Below, piece by piece: positions 1-8,834 of a stretch of 11,606 bases of DNA. The notes under the pieces are model-generated. The model saw only the letters and a list, made by a program, of their open reading frames with translations. It had not been told where the DNA came from and did no database searches. The stretch spans positions 1-11,606 of the forward strand of contig NW_003144832.1 in assembly GCF_000003605.2 (NCBI RefSeq). The letters run 5' to 3'. This DNA is from Saccoglossus kowalevskii. Taxonomy: Eukaryota; Hemichordata; Enteropneusta; Harrimaniidae. A program made the translations under genes and the position numbers. Position 1 is the stretch's first letter. Each line of letters begins with the position of its first letter.

Positions 1-17
1 CACAACAATGACATGCC

Positions 18-77
18 GGACAAAATTTTTCCCTTAATATACCTTTCCCTTCCATCTTTGATGGTACGGGCAAGGTA
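18..77. repeat. Dispersed repeat core, copy 1 (imperfect hairpin)
   Basis: About 60 bp here are repeated at 367-427 with a single T-run length difference. Within it, 40-77 forms an imperfect palindrome: TACCTT pairs with AAGGTA, CCC with GGG, and CCATC with GATGG around a TTT loop. The bases before it (1-17) are rich in ACAAC/GACA-like triplets, as they are before copy 2. The flanks after the core differ, so this is a dispersed family rather than a local tandem duplication. Confidence 0.8.
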
Positions 78-304
78 AAAACTCTATCATTCTGTTTTAA
101 TAGCTGAAACATATTCCTGTGAGTTTTCATTTGTCGAATGAACTGTTTGTCAAATACAGAATACATATTTTTGCATGATATTTTCATGCAAACATCTGTT
201 GTTCAAACTCAGGGAAGACTTTATACTGATGAATAAGGTAACCAAGTTTGATAAAGTTTGGAATAGAATTAGTAAAGTTATTATGCACACAATAACAATT
301 ATTA

Positions 305-363
305 ACGAAGACGACGACAACGACGACGACAACAACAACAACAACAACAACGACAACGACAAT
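305..363. repeat. Trinucleotide microsatellite (GAC/AAC)n
   Basis: An interrupted run of GAC and AAC triplets is uninterrupted by other motifs for about 59 bp and abuts the second repeat-core copy. Apparent poly-Asn/Asp, poly-Val or Leu/Ser open frames over it arise from the repeat and are not genes. Confidence 0.95.
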
Positions 364-366
364 GCG

Positions 367-427
367 GGACAAAATTTTTTCCCTTAATATACCTTTCCCT
401 TCCATCTTTGATGGTACGGGCAAGGTA
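367..427. repeat. Dispersed repeat core, copy 2 (imperfect hairpin)
   Basis: This is the second copy of the core at 18-77, identical except for one extra T in the T run. It has the same nested palindrome (390-427). It lies directly after the trinucleotide tract, which suggests that the microsatellite is a component of the element. Read on the minus strand, the core is followed by GTC/GTT triplets, resembling a SINE/LINE 3' end with a simple-repeat tail; this reading is inference. Confidence 0.8.
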
Positions 428-1114
428 ATAAATATATGATGACAAGGTTGCCAAAAAACTGCAGATTATTATATTATACGAGACATGGACTTGTATTACT
501 GAACGTATAAAGAGAATGACAATTAAATTGAAATTTGGTCCAAAACAGTTTTTGCAGAATAACAATTCAAAATAAAACTACAGTAAATGTTTAACACCCT
601 AACATTTTCGGTTCAAAACTTGCTTCCTCATGTCAACTTGATTAGAAATGTACATAAATAAATGATATAAATGAGTACTTGAGATTTACTTTGACAGATG
701 CTTTCGTTGGACGAATCGCAGCTCGTGAATAAAACACTGAACCTAGCCTAAGGGACACAGGTCTAAAAGTAATTCCGTACACAAAGTGACTAAGGTGATC
801 TAGATGGATACTAGACATGACTAGCCTATTGAGACTAGCTTGTTGGTATGTTTGTAACATATTTCATAGTTACGCATGGATGCCTGGGTTTGCTGAGCTG
901 AGCTTGATAAATGTGTAACGTACCATACCAATAACGTTTCATACCAATTAAGAAAGCATGTATACGTCATGGAGTTTTAGAGAAGAGATCAATAATAATT
1001 GAAAGTGCTACTGGGATATTTGTTCAATTACTACCAACATACTGAAGGTGGTTTCAATATTTCACTGTCACAATATCTCCATGATACATAATATGTATGT
1101 GATGTAATACACTT

Positions 1115-1125
1115 GGGGGGGGGGG
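1115..1125. repeat. Poly-G tract (11 G)
   Basis: An uninterrupted run of 11 G lies in otherwise AT-rich intron sequence. A matching poly-C run lies at 7793-7803 and a longer one at 11208-11221. On the gene's sense strand this one reads as poly-C. Confidence 0.95.
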
Positions 1126-1655
1126 ATTATCGAACGATCCATAGCTGCATATAGAAACCACTTTAATTTTCACAATATCACGGAATTTGCGTGACAGGGG
1201 AGAATGCAAAATGTTGTAGGAGTATACATTTACATGTCACCTGACATTTGAAATGTTATCTTCACGAAATGTCATCTTCCTGCATAAATGATTTCAAAAT
1301 AAATCGTGACAGTTTTAGCAAATAGATCTAAGACGCAAATGGCCATTATATCTTGTGGATGTCTCGAGAAAGTCACTAGTTCCTTTCTCTCTCGTCGCTG
1401 CTTCCTCTGTTCTAAATACTATGGCTACATAGGTCGGGAAATCAGCAAACATGATGATGAAATTTAATGGCGCACCATTTTAGAAGCAAAAACATGTTTT
1501 GCGTCTCTCTCATTTACAACAAGATTTCTACAGCTGTTTCATGACTATTTTGAGACACATTATGTATTCATATATGTTCACTTATCTTAATCGTCTGCAT
1601 TCGTCTAAAATTTTAATATATTTTACAGTACGCAATTTACATATACAAGACTTAC

Positions 1656-1765
1656 CTGTTGAGATAAAATGCATTTGCTAAGAGTTTTTGTAATGTTTCA
1701 AAAGTAGTGAGTTGAGGGTCCACGCTGAAACTACGATACTCCGGCTGCATTAATCCTAAACATTT
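1656..1765 (-). CDS. TBC1D25: TBC1D25 (OATL1)-like Rab GAP, coding exon 2 (partial gene)
   Basis: This 110-bp internal exon encodes 36 residues plus two bases (AG) of a split codon, so the next intron is in phase 2. The core EYRSFSVDPQLTTFETLQ closely matches the conserved N-terminal block of TBC1D25/OATL1 (human has an EFRSFAVDPQIT-type stretch), followed by KLLANAFYLN, where the family has a hydrophobic ILIRAFDL-like segment. Splice signals are excellent. The acceptor is a long pyrimidine tract ending GACAG (minus strand, 1766-1790), and the donor is CAACAG|GTAAGT (1650-1655). The next block expected in the family, around an SDWDL motif, is absent from 1-1655 on this strand, so exon 3 and the TBC catalytic domain lie beyond the left edge. 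Together the two exons supply 54 complete codons. Assignment to the TBC1D25 subfamily rests on this motif. Confidence 0.9.
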
Positions 1766-2345
1766 CTGTCAAAAAAAAAGAAAAGAAAAAATTTCAATAA
1801 CTAAGTATTCGGTAGACAATTGTTTTAGGGATCAACCATTTAGAATCACAGGGTGGGCATGGAAACAAATGTCCCTTCCAAAAAATAAACTTGAATTAGT
1901 CAGCTGCTCAATAAAATATTATACAAAGAAGAAAATGTATCCAGCTCATATTCCACCTTAAGTCCCTTCATATCTAATTTGGTTTACTCCTTACACTGAT
2001 TACAAAATGTAACTGAAATAGAAAGTTTACGACGCTGCCAACAATGACAAAAAGAAGACAGATTCTCTCGCAATAAATCCCAAAATTTAAAATGAATGAT
2101 CACTGCATATAAGAATGTTATTAGATCAATTGTTTTACAACTTCAGAAATGTGGTTAATGCATCACAGTGCATGTAAAAATTATGAACAAAAAATGTTGC
2201 ATCTCTAAAAAAAAGTGCAACTAAATATCACAATTGTTGCACACTAAATCGTTAAAATGTTACTTATTTTGACTGTAAGAAACACCTCTGTAATTTATGT
2301 AAGTGCATAACGCTACTAACACTGCAAATTTTACACTGTTGCACT

Positions 2346-3082
2346 GGTCTTGAAAATGAGAGACAAACAAAGTAATGACTCTCCCGTACCACAGCAAGAT
2401 GAGTGGTTAGGAAGGCTACATTTTTGTACACCATTAAATCTCTTCAAACTGGTGAGAATAGCCAGAGTGATAAATAAAGTAGCTCTCTCAGGTCTTGAAA
2501 ATGAGAGACAAACAAAGTAATGACTCTCCCCGTACCACATCAAGATGAGTGGATAGGAAGGCTACATTTTTGTACACCATTAAATCTCTTCAAACTGGTG
2601 AGAATAGCCAGAGTGATAAATACAGTAGCTCTCTCAGGTCTTGAAAATGAGAGACAAACAAAGTAATGACTCTCCCCGTACCACAGCAAGATGAGTGGTT
2701 AGGAAGGCTACATTTTTGTACACCATTAAATCTCTTCAAACTGGTGAGAATAGCCAGAGTGATAAATACAGTAGCTCTCTCAGGTCTTGAAAATGAGAGA
2801 CAAACAAAGTAATGACTCTCCCCGTACCACATCAAGATGAGTGGATAGGAAGGCTACATTTTTGTACACCATTAAATCTCTTCAAACTGGTGAGAATAGC
2901 CAGAGTGATAAATACAGTAGCTCTCTCAGGTCTTGAAAATGAGAGACAAACAAAGTAATGACTCTCCCCGTACCACAGCAAGATGAGTGGATAGGAAGGC
3001 TACATTTTTGTACACCATTAAATCTCTTCAAACTGGTGAGAATAGCCAGAGTGATAATTACAGTAGCTCTCTCAGATCTTGA
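2346..3082. repeat. Tandem satellite array, five 145/146-bp units
   Basis: Five head-to-tail copies start at 2346, 2491, 2637, 2783 and 2929, each beginning GGTCTTGAAAATGAGAG. The first unit is 145 bp (one C fewer) and the others are 146 bp. A stub of a sixth (GATCTTGA, 3075-3082) follows. Units are nearly identical; the variable sites are CAGCAAG/CATCAAG, GGTTAGG/GGATAGG and TAAATAAAG/TAAATACAG/TAATTACAG. Units 2 and 4 are identical as read, and units 1 and 3 share the other allele pair. Each unit junction carries a CTCTCA...TGAGAG inverted repeat. The minus-strand open frames across the array change frame with every unit, because 146 is not a multiple of three, so they are not a repeat protein. 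Confidence 0.97.
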
Positions 3083-3135
3083 TATGTGCAAGTGACATAG
3101 ATGAGTTGAGTGATCACTCTCCTCAACGACTGTGT

Positions 3136-3160
3136 TGTATGGTTGCATGAAAACCATACA
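3136..3160. repeat. Short perfect hairpin (9-bp stem)
   Basis: TGTATGGTT (3136-3144) pairs perfectly with AACCATACA (3152-3160) around a 7-nt loop. It lies about 60 bp beyond the end of the tandem array. It is AT-moderate, short and probably incidental, but it could mark the array boundary. Confidence 0.6.
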
Positions 3161-5051
3161 TGTACATGACATGGTATGATGACTGTAGGGCTTCACTACA
3201 TAAATATTTTTTTCAAATAAACATGGGTAACTACCCCGCGGTACACTATTTTTCTATCTTGAAACTTGAACACAGTATCCACCATATTATATGCGCCATG
3301 CATATCGCATAATTAGTATTTGAAAAAGGATAAAATTACATAGGGAATATATAATTTGAAAACTGGAGCAGCCATCCTGATTAAACTATGACAACATACA
3401 TTGTACATATGCAGAAATGACCAGCACTTATTCTTAACTAAATTCTGTAAATTTCATATCTAAAATGATATGACATACCGGTACATGTATCTGTGATTTG
3501 ATATTTTACTCAGTTTCCTGGCAGTTGGTAGGCCTTGTCAATTGTGATAAAAATCCATAATAATTGGTGGATGTTATGTTAGCACTGACACATATATGGA
3601 AAAATGTAATACATAATGTCTGAAAATATACTGGTAGTTATTATTTATGTTGAAAATGTGATTAAAAGAATTATACCCCAAGGTAGCTACGGTTTTATTC
3701 ATTTTACTTGGATGTTGCATTTCTGCATAAAAGGGAATAGCTCAGTTTTAATACCATTCAAAATGATAAGAAGATTAAAACTGAGAAATAAAAGGGGAAC
3801 CGGTATGCATGTGTGCAATGGATTTGAGTTATTTTTAAACATCGGGTGCACATAGTGGTTGACTTGATTGAGGTGCTTGTGTTTATATAGCAGGGGTTGT
3901 GGAGACCAAGGTTGAACATTCAACTGTTCTTTGATAGAAAGATGACTGCACAATTCTGTCATGTGTTCCCAAACATGGATATGGTTTCTGTGTGGGAGTG
4001 CATAATAGTAGGTTCTGTGCAATGCAAGAGACAGGAAAGATAACAGTACAACTCAGTGCACGGTTAGTAGTAACCATGCTCGGTGTCAGTAACTGTCACT
4101 TTGAAGAAGTATCAAATGGTATACTTCAAACCATTGCCTTTTCTAATGATTTCAGAGAATTCCTACACAATTCAGTGATGCGATTATCCTTGACATACAC
4201 AATTGTAATTAGTTTGCCAGTGTTATTAATTAAAGTCTCTGATGGAATATAAACAAAGTGATCATTAAAATATTGGATGGAATATATGCAAAATGAAGCT
4301 AATGGAAGTCGATCACTTATAATAACAGTGAGACCAACCATGACTGACACACACCGCTGACCATAATGGGCATCATTAGAGTAATTCCATATGGTGTAAT
4401 GTACTATTAATGTTAATCTCATCGGCTGAAATATGATACAAATTGTCAACCAAATGAAATATTACAATAATAATATCCACATGATGTAATAACTGCTGAT
4501 ATATCACAAACTTCATTGCAAAAATATATTTTTTTTTTCAACTTAAAGAAGCTCAGCGAGTACCCGGTAATTCTCAACACAATACAGCATAAGAATTACG
4601 GAACAGAGATATATAAGATTCAGTACTGTAATCTGTCAAGCTAATATCAAACAGTGCTTCATTATTATTCAGACGTCTGCCTTATTTCAAAAATGAAATG
4701 TGTGTGGGTACACTGAGGCAGTAAGGTCATAAGGTAAATACCTGAATATGGCGCATTGTAATTTCAATCTGTCAAAGGAATTTTCAAAATTTTGTAATAT
4801 CAAAGTTCAAGCAGCATGAATAGTTTTGATATAATCTTTCAGTGAATGAATCGTATGTGATATATATAAAGACATATGAACATATGAAATTGAGGACGTT
4901 TTCTGGGACTGGTTGCAAAATCAAACCCAACTGATCCAGATAAATATTACGGTAAAATCTAATTATGTAGACTGAAATGTTGGAAAAAATTTATTTTGAT
5001 TAATTTGTTTGAAATTTTATTTGTTTGAAAATAACCAGAAAACAAATTCAG

Positions 5052-5387
5052 ATGTATCCTCGGGGGCGGAGCTACGTCACGGACTTTCTACGTTGCTAAG
5101 ACGCGCACCACTGTACCACGTATTTTTATGGGCTCTGTGCGCGCTGCTGTGGAACGCCGGTGGAGCCGGTGAAAACTCGAGAAAATAACACAAACTCAAC
5201 TTTGAAGTAATCCTGAACAACCAAATTCATATATGTTACACACATAGGGCTAATCTTGTTACACTGTTCAGAGGACTCTCAACAACCATCGTAAAGTATC
5301 GTTTTCTGCGAGTTTTTGGTCTTTGTTTTCACCGTGAGGGTTGCCAGGCGGTAGAAAATGCCCGGATGTCCGCCCCCGAGGATACAT
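5052..5387. mobile_element. GC-rich MITE-like element with perfect 19-bp terminal inverted repeats
   Basis: The left end ATGTATCCTCGGGGGCGGA (5052-5070) is the exact reverse complement of the right end (5369-5387), bounding 336 bp. The interior is richer in GC and CpG than the surrounding intron (for example around 5070-5170) and has no meaningful open frame, so the element is non-autonomous. Because the repeats contain AT/TA, the target duplication could be AT or TA (2 bp); no 8-bp duplication is seen in the flanks. This excludes a typical hAT or P-type insertion but leaves Tc1/mariner-like or ISL2EU/IS4EU-like families possible. It lies inside intron 1. The perfect repeats suggest relatively recent insertion or constraint. 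Confidence 0.85.
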
Positions 5388-6640
5388 TATACTACCATGA
5401 AACTAGGTTTATTACATGCAAGGAAATCAAAAAAAAAGTCTGGATGATGAGCAGCGCCCTCATTCTGAAGACGAGACAGCACTTCTCGATAGATTGTTTT
5501 TTCGTTCAGGAATATTGAATTTTATCAGTTTTAAATGTATAAGAGAACAGAACTCAGCTTGGTGAAACCATGTAGCAGAACACACTAAATGAACATGCTT
5601 TTTTTAACTATAACTAATTAGCGAAAGACAGTGGGATTACCTACAAATCCACAGTCAAATGAACATCGTGCCTGAGACAAGTCTGTGGGTATTGACGTCA
5701 TCCGGTGTATTGACGTTATATCAAAACGTGACATGACAGAACATGTTTTCAATAATCACATTGTGCACTGATAAAAAGACAGGAGTTAGTTTTATTGCCA
5801 GTTATGATGGCAGAATCAATGGAGAACACAAAATGTTCATCACTGTGAACGTATTATTCTATTGTCATCAGTGGTTTCAATATTTGATGGAATTTCATGA
5901 AAAAATTATGACAACAAATTCTCACATCCACACTGCATCTTTTATTGAAATCCAGGGAGTATGGAGAGTCAAAGATAGAATTTGACACCGAGATGAGAGT
6001 ATCTCGCATGAATCTAAAATTACATTAAATAATACATTTGATAATATAATAAATTAGATGTTTAGTTGCAGCCAAGTATATGGACCATCTTATTTATTGT
6101 GTTTGATTGAAGCTAAATTGAAAATTTTTCAACACTTACACAATCAACCAAAAAATGAACTAAACAATGATGGTTCATATGTATGTGTTCATATACTTAA
6201 GAGCCTCTGATGATTATTATTTTTTTTTTAAATTTCTTCACACATTACACAGTGCATTGTACATTAAAGGTTTTTAAATTTCGTTTATAAATGTCAGTAG
6301 TCATAGCATTATGAATATCAAACAGTACCTGGAGACAAAATAGTAGTGTGTAAACAGAAATAAGCTCTTTGATTCTATTATTAATTAAATTTATGATGAG
6401 TTATGGCCACAAGATCACAAACACGTCCATAAGTTTGACGAACAATATCGCCAGATCTAGGAGTTTGCATAAAAATTCTGAGACAAGCTTTCAATGATTA
6501 TCCTCGTCATAACAAAGAAAAAATAACAAATATGGAATGAAAGAAACAGCGAAAAATGGCCAATAAGCAAAAAATAATCAATGCAAAAAGTTCATGTTTG
6601 TATTACATTTTCCAGCTTTCTGAAAAAATATATTATCATA

Positions 6641-6686
6641 GTGGGTGTGTGGGTCAACATTTGTCTTGTTTTGACCACACACTCAC
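6641..6686. repeat. Compact near-perfect hairpin in intron 1
   Basis: The left arm GTGGGTGTGTGGGTCAA (6641-6657) pairs with TTGACCACACACTCAC (6671-6686) around a 13-nt loop, with one mismatch and one bulged base. Weaker AT-rich complementarity extends outward to roughly 6629-6700, giving a stem-loop of about 70 nt. The size is similar to a pre-miRNA, but nothing here identifies it as one. Alternatives are a microMITE or a simple-repeat-derived foldback, since the arms are GT-rich. Confidence 0.65.
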
Positions 6687-6736
6687 ATCTGACATTTATA
6701 TCAGCGGTGCTGCTATGTGGTACCATAGGCATTACG

Positions 6737-6960
6737 TACTGTGAAACCATTTATTTTCACTGACATTTAATTTCACTGTTTTGATGTTTTGAGCAGTTCT
6801 ACTGGATTTTACTTTTGCAAGCTTGTCAGGGAAACAATGAGTTCTATTGTTATTTTAAAATTTAAATATATGTTCACATTGATTTAATTTAGTCTAATTT
6901 TTACTTATCAGCGAAACAAGCAACATTTAAAAGCAGCGAATAATTACTGCATTTACAGTA
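6737..6960. mobile_element. Degenerate TA-flanked MITE-like element
   Basis: The left end TACTGTGAAACCATTTATTT and the right end ...GCATTTACAGTA are inverted relatives. The right end reversed reads TACTGTAAATGC, then similar AATTATTCGCTG / TTTCACTG segments. TA at each end (6737-6738, 6959-6960) fits a TA target duplication of the Tc1/mariner type. The inverted repeats are diverged beyond the terminal 6-9 bp and the 220-bp interior is AT-rich without an open frame. Similar CTGTGAAA-ended repeats are, from memory, common in marine invertebrate genomes. Boundaries are moderately certain. Confidence 0.5.
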
Positions 6961-7520
6961 ATCAATTTGATATGATAATATCACATGACTGTGGTGGGTG
7001 ACCAATGCTAATTACATTTATGCTAAATACTTTGACACCTCACTTTGTCTTCAGTGTGATAATCACATTCACGCCTGTGAACATGAAAAAGATCTGATTC
7101 CATGACTTGAATGAAAGTTAACTGAAACCCAGCTTTTCTGCTACTGTTTAACATCGACCTATTAACCCTAGGATATAACACTATGAAAAAAAAAAACTGT
7201 TGTTTTTGTTTTTTTATAAATACGCTTTTGTCTTTCCCATCTATTTGAAGTCAGTGATTTTTGCCCTTGTGTTAGTTGACTTGAAAATTGATCATTTTCA
7301 CAAGATCATGATCTAAAAATAAATCCGTCTCTGGTGAAAGCATTCACAATATTATCATTTTATTCAATAGCACTGAAATTCATGTGAGCATTTTGAATGT
7401 GTAGGCATGGAAGCTTATACATTGTATACATTTGTATTACCATCCGTGGTGTTCATCAAATTTCGAAAACACTTTAGAAGCATCATACACGGGTGTCAAT
7501 GCAAACATGGTATAGTGCCC

Positions 7521-7547
7521 AGATTAATCAGATGAGTCGATTAATCT
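7521..7547. repeat. Short perfect hairpin (9-bp stem)
   Basis: AGATTAATC (7521-7529) and GATTAATCT (7539-7547) are perfect inverted repeats separated by 9 bp. The arms contain TAATC/GATTA, the core recognised by OTX/bicoid-class homeodomains, so this could be a paired homeodomain site. That is inference from the motif only. Confidence 0.5.
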
Positions 7548-7792
7548 CAAGTAGAAAGTAAATAAAGTGAACAGTGATAGGATAAAATAATGAACTAACA
7601 CAGTTTACCCTGGGGTTGTTCATGTGTACAGAATTTGTGACCAAACCATTGCTAACATTCCCATCCATTGGCCTCACATTGAAAATTGTACAGGGTGCAA
7701 CATAATTTGTTTATATTTTGGATAGAATAATTGTATGAATGATGAAATTGCATCTATTGTTACAACCAAAGATTCATACGCCCTAACCCCGT

Positions 7793-7803
7793 CCCCCCCC
7801 CCC
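7793..7803. repeat. Poly-C tract (11 C)
   Basis: This is an uninterrupted run of 11 C in intron 1, the plus-strand counterpart of the G run at 1115-1125. On the gene's sense strand it is poly-G. Confidence 0.95.
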
Positions 7804-8333
7804 AAATCCTCTGCTAGCTACCACACATATTGATGATGACGTGAGATTCACGTGCCATTTATCTTGTACTAAATATAACGGACCCTCGATAGCCAATTTC
7901 ACCACAGTGTTGCATCCATGGTAGCAAATTACCGATAATAAATTAGTTACATTAACGCACACGAACTTGTTATTTTAAATAATTAATTGCTAATCAGCGA
8001 ATCTACATGGCAACCCTTGGCCAGCGAATGCTGATTTTGACAGCTAAGCTCCGTGTCGAGTGCACATATGTGCCGGATTGTCTGACGATATGAGGCCAAA
8101 CAGACTGTAGAACTGTTACAAAGTGATAAGTGTCCGGAGACTGAAATGTCTCAGAGAAAAAAGGCAAAATAAACGCCAACGGCTGTATAATCTAATGTCG
8201 CTATTTTTCCTTTATTTTCATTCACTACAGACCATCCCACGCGATTCGTCAGTAGCCTCTCAGATCGTGATCATGCAAACACGTCAATTAATAACTGCAA
8301 ACCACCTAAAACATATTTCCAGTTGTACCTTAC

Positions 8334-8387
8334 CTTTACTTTAACTCTGATCGCATCGCGATCTCCGGGCGGCGTTACGGCAGCCAT
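8334..8387 (-). CDS. TBC1D25: TBC1D25 (OATL1)-like Rab GAP, coding exon 1 (18 codons)
   Basis: This is the first coding exon of a TBC-domain Rab GTPase-activating protein. It reads MAAVTPPGDRDAIRVKVK and ends on a codon boundary at a strong donor (AAG|GTAAGG, donor bases at 8328-8333). Joined in phase 0 to the exon at 1656-1765 it gives RVKVK|KC, which matches the RVRVKKC stretch near the N-terminus of vertebrate TBC1D25 as I remember it. The ATG has a purine at -3 and G at +4. It is the first in-frame ATG after an in-frame TAG at 8472-8474. TBC1D25 is known as an ATG8-binding GAP for Rab33B that acts in autophagosome maturation; that role is inferred here by homology only. The N-terminal extension before the conserved block is shorter than in mammals. 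The exon is tiny and would be missed by length-based gene finding. Confidence 0.87.
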
Positions 8388-8510
8388 AACGGTGTTTTTA
8401 TGACCACATCTGCCCAAACCGATGTTGAAATCGTCAAAACCACCGTAATCAGGAAGCTTTGGGAATAACGTCTACTGCGCATGCGTCAATCTTTTTGACG
8501 TCATTGGCGA
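8388..8510 (-). promoter_or_regulatory. TBC1D25-like promoter / 5' leader with NRF1-like, CRE and CCAAT motifs
   Basis: Immediately upstream of the exon 1 ATG is a comparatively CpG-rich segment. It holds an NRF1-like palindrome TGCGCATGCG (8476-8485), a perfect CRE TGACGTCA (8496-8503) and an overlapping CCAAT box on the minus strand (ATTGG at 8503-8507). This clustering 90-120 bp from the start codon is typical of a TATA-less housekeeping promoter. No TATA box is evident at a fitting distance. The transcription start cannot be fixed but probably lies between the NRF1-like site and the ATG. A four-codon-long uORF (ATG TGG TCA TAA, 8398-8409) would be in the leader if transcription starts upstream of it. 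Confidence 0.65.
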
Positions 8511-8747
8511 GGTTATGAGGTCAATATATTATTTTCAGCTGGTTGGTCATAAACTGAGCCGAGGTTGTTTTCAATTCCGCTAGGATTCCATCTAAAGCAA
8601 TAATAAGCTAAAATTAGACCATATGTTATTTTACATCTCTTGTTTTTACAATTCTTGTTTACAGTGTTGTGTTAATTGGCATTTTCGCGTTTTCTTTTTA
8701 ATGTTTTGTAATTCATGTAAACATTGTTAATACCATGAGAATATGAG

Positions 8748-8764
8748 TATATATATATATATAT
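8748..8764. repeat. (TA)n dinucleotide microsatellite
   Basis: A run of about eight TA repeats lies in AT-rich DNA about 360 bp upstream of the exon 1 ATG. It is simple sequence and should not be read as a TATA box. Confidence 0.9.
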
Positions 8765-8834
8765 TTAATTATGCAGCCATACTTTTATTGAGTATTTTTT
8801 AAAGTATATAATGTATTGATTTTTCATCGCAATA

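Larger units (their letters stand above)
1..1655 (-). other. Partial intron 2 of the TBC1D25-like gene
   Basis: The region follows the GTAAGT donor of exon 2 on the minus strand and runs to the window edge with no recognisable exon 3. It contains the two repeat-core copies and the microsatellite between 18 and 427. From 430 to 1650 I see only AT-rich noncoding sequence, plus an 11-G run at 1115-1125. Small open frames here, such as the one at 642-860, have no splice signals or family resemblance that I can identify. Confidence 0.65.
1766..8333 (-). other. Intron 1 of the TBC1D25-like gene (6568 bp, phase 0)
   Basis: The intron is bounded by GTAAGG at the exon 1 end and a pyrimidine-rich ...TTTGACAG acceptor at the exon 2 end, so it is a U2-type GT-AG intron. 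It has no additional exon I can support: KVK|KC is already continuous with the family pattern. It holds the tandem array (2346-3074), a GC-rich inverted-repeat element (5052-5387), a hairpin (6641-6686) and a degenerate TA-flanked element (6737-6960). A consensus CRE octamer TGACGTCA lies at 5693-5700. The remaining stretches (1790-2340, 3165-5050, 5390-6640, 6965-8330) are AT-rich with no coding signal I trust. Confidence 0.85.

Noticed and set aside
150-565. Frames with poly-Asn/Asp, poly-Val, Leu/Ser-rich or Cys/Arg-rich runs
   Set aside because: These are readings of the GAC/AAC microsatellite in different frames, not genes.
1-1655. Exon 3 of the TBC1D25-like gene within the window
   Set aside because: I looked on the minus strand for the block around SDWDL expected next in the family and for matching splice sites and found none.
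2331-3196. Minus-strand open frames of 70-104 codons over the tandem array
   Set aside because: They are translations of the same 146-bp repeat; the period is not a multiple of three, so the frame changes each unit and no continuous repeat protein exists.
5743-5985. 80-codon plus-strand frame in intron 1
   Set aside because: It runs antisense to the host gene, has no domain I recognise, and its length is expected by chance in this composition.
8123-8344. 73-codon plus-strand frame overlapping exon 1
   Set aside because: It is on the strand opposite the supported exon and splice donor, and has no family resemblance.
8748-8764. Possible TATA box
   Set aside because: It is a TA dinucleotide repeat about 360 bp from the start codon; the CRE/NRF1-like cluster is the better promoter candidate.
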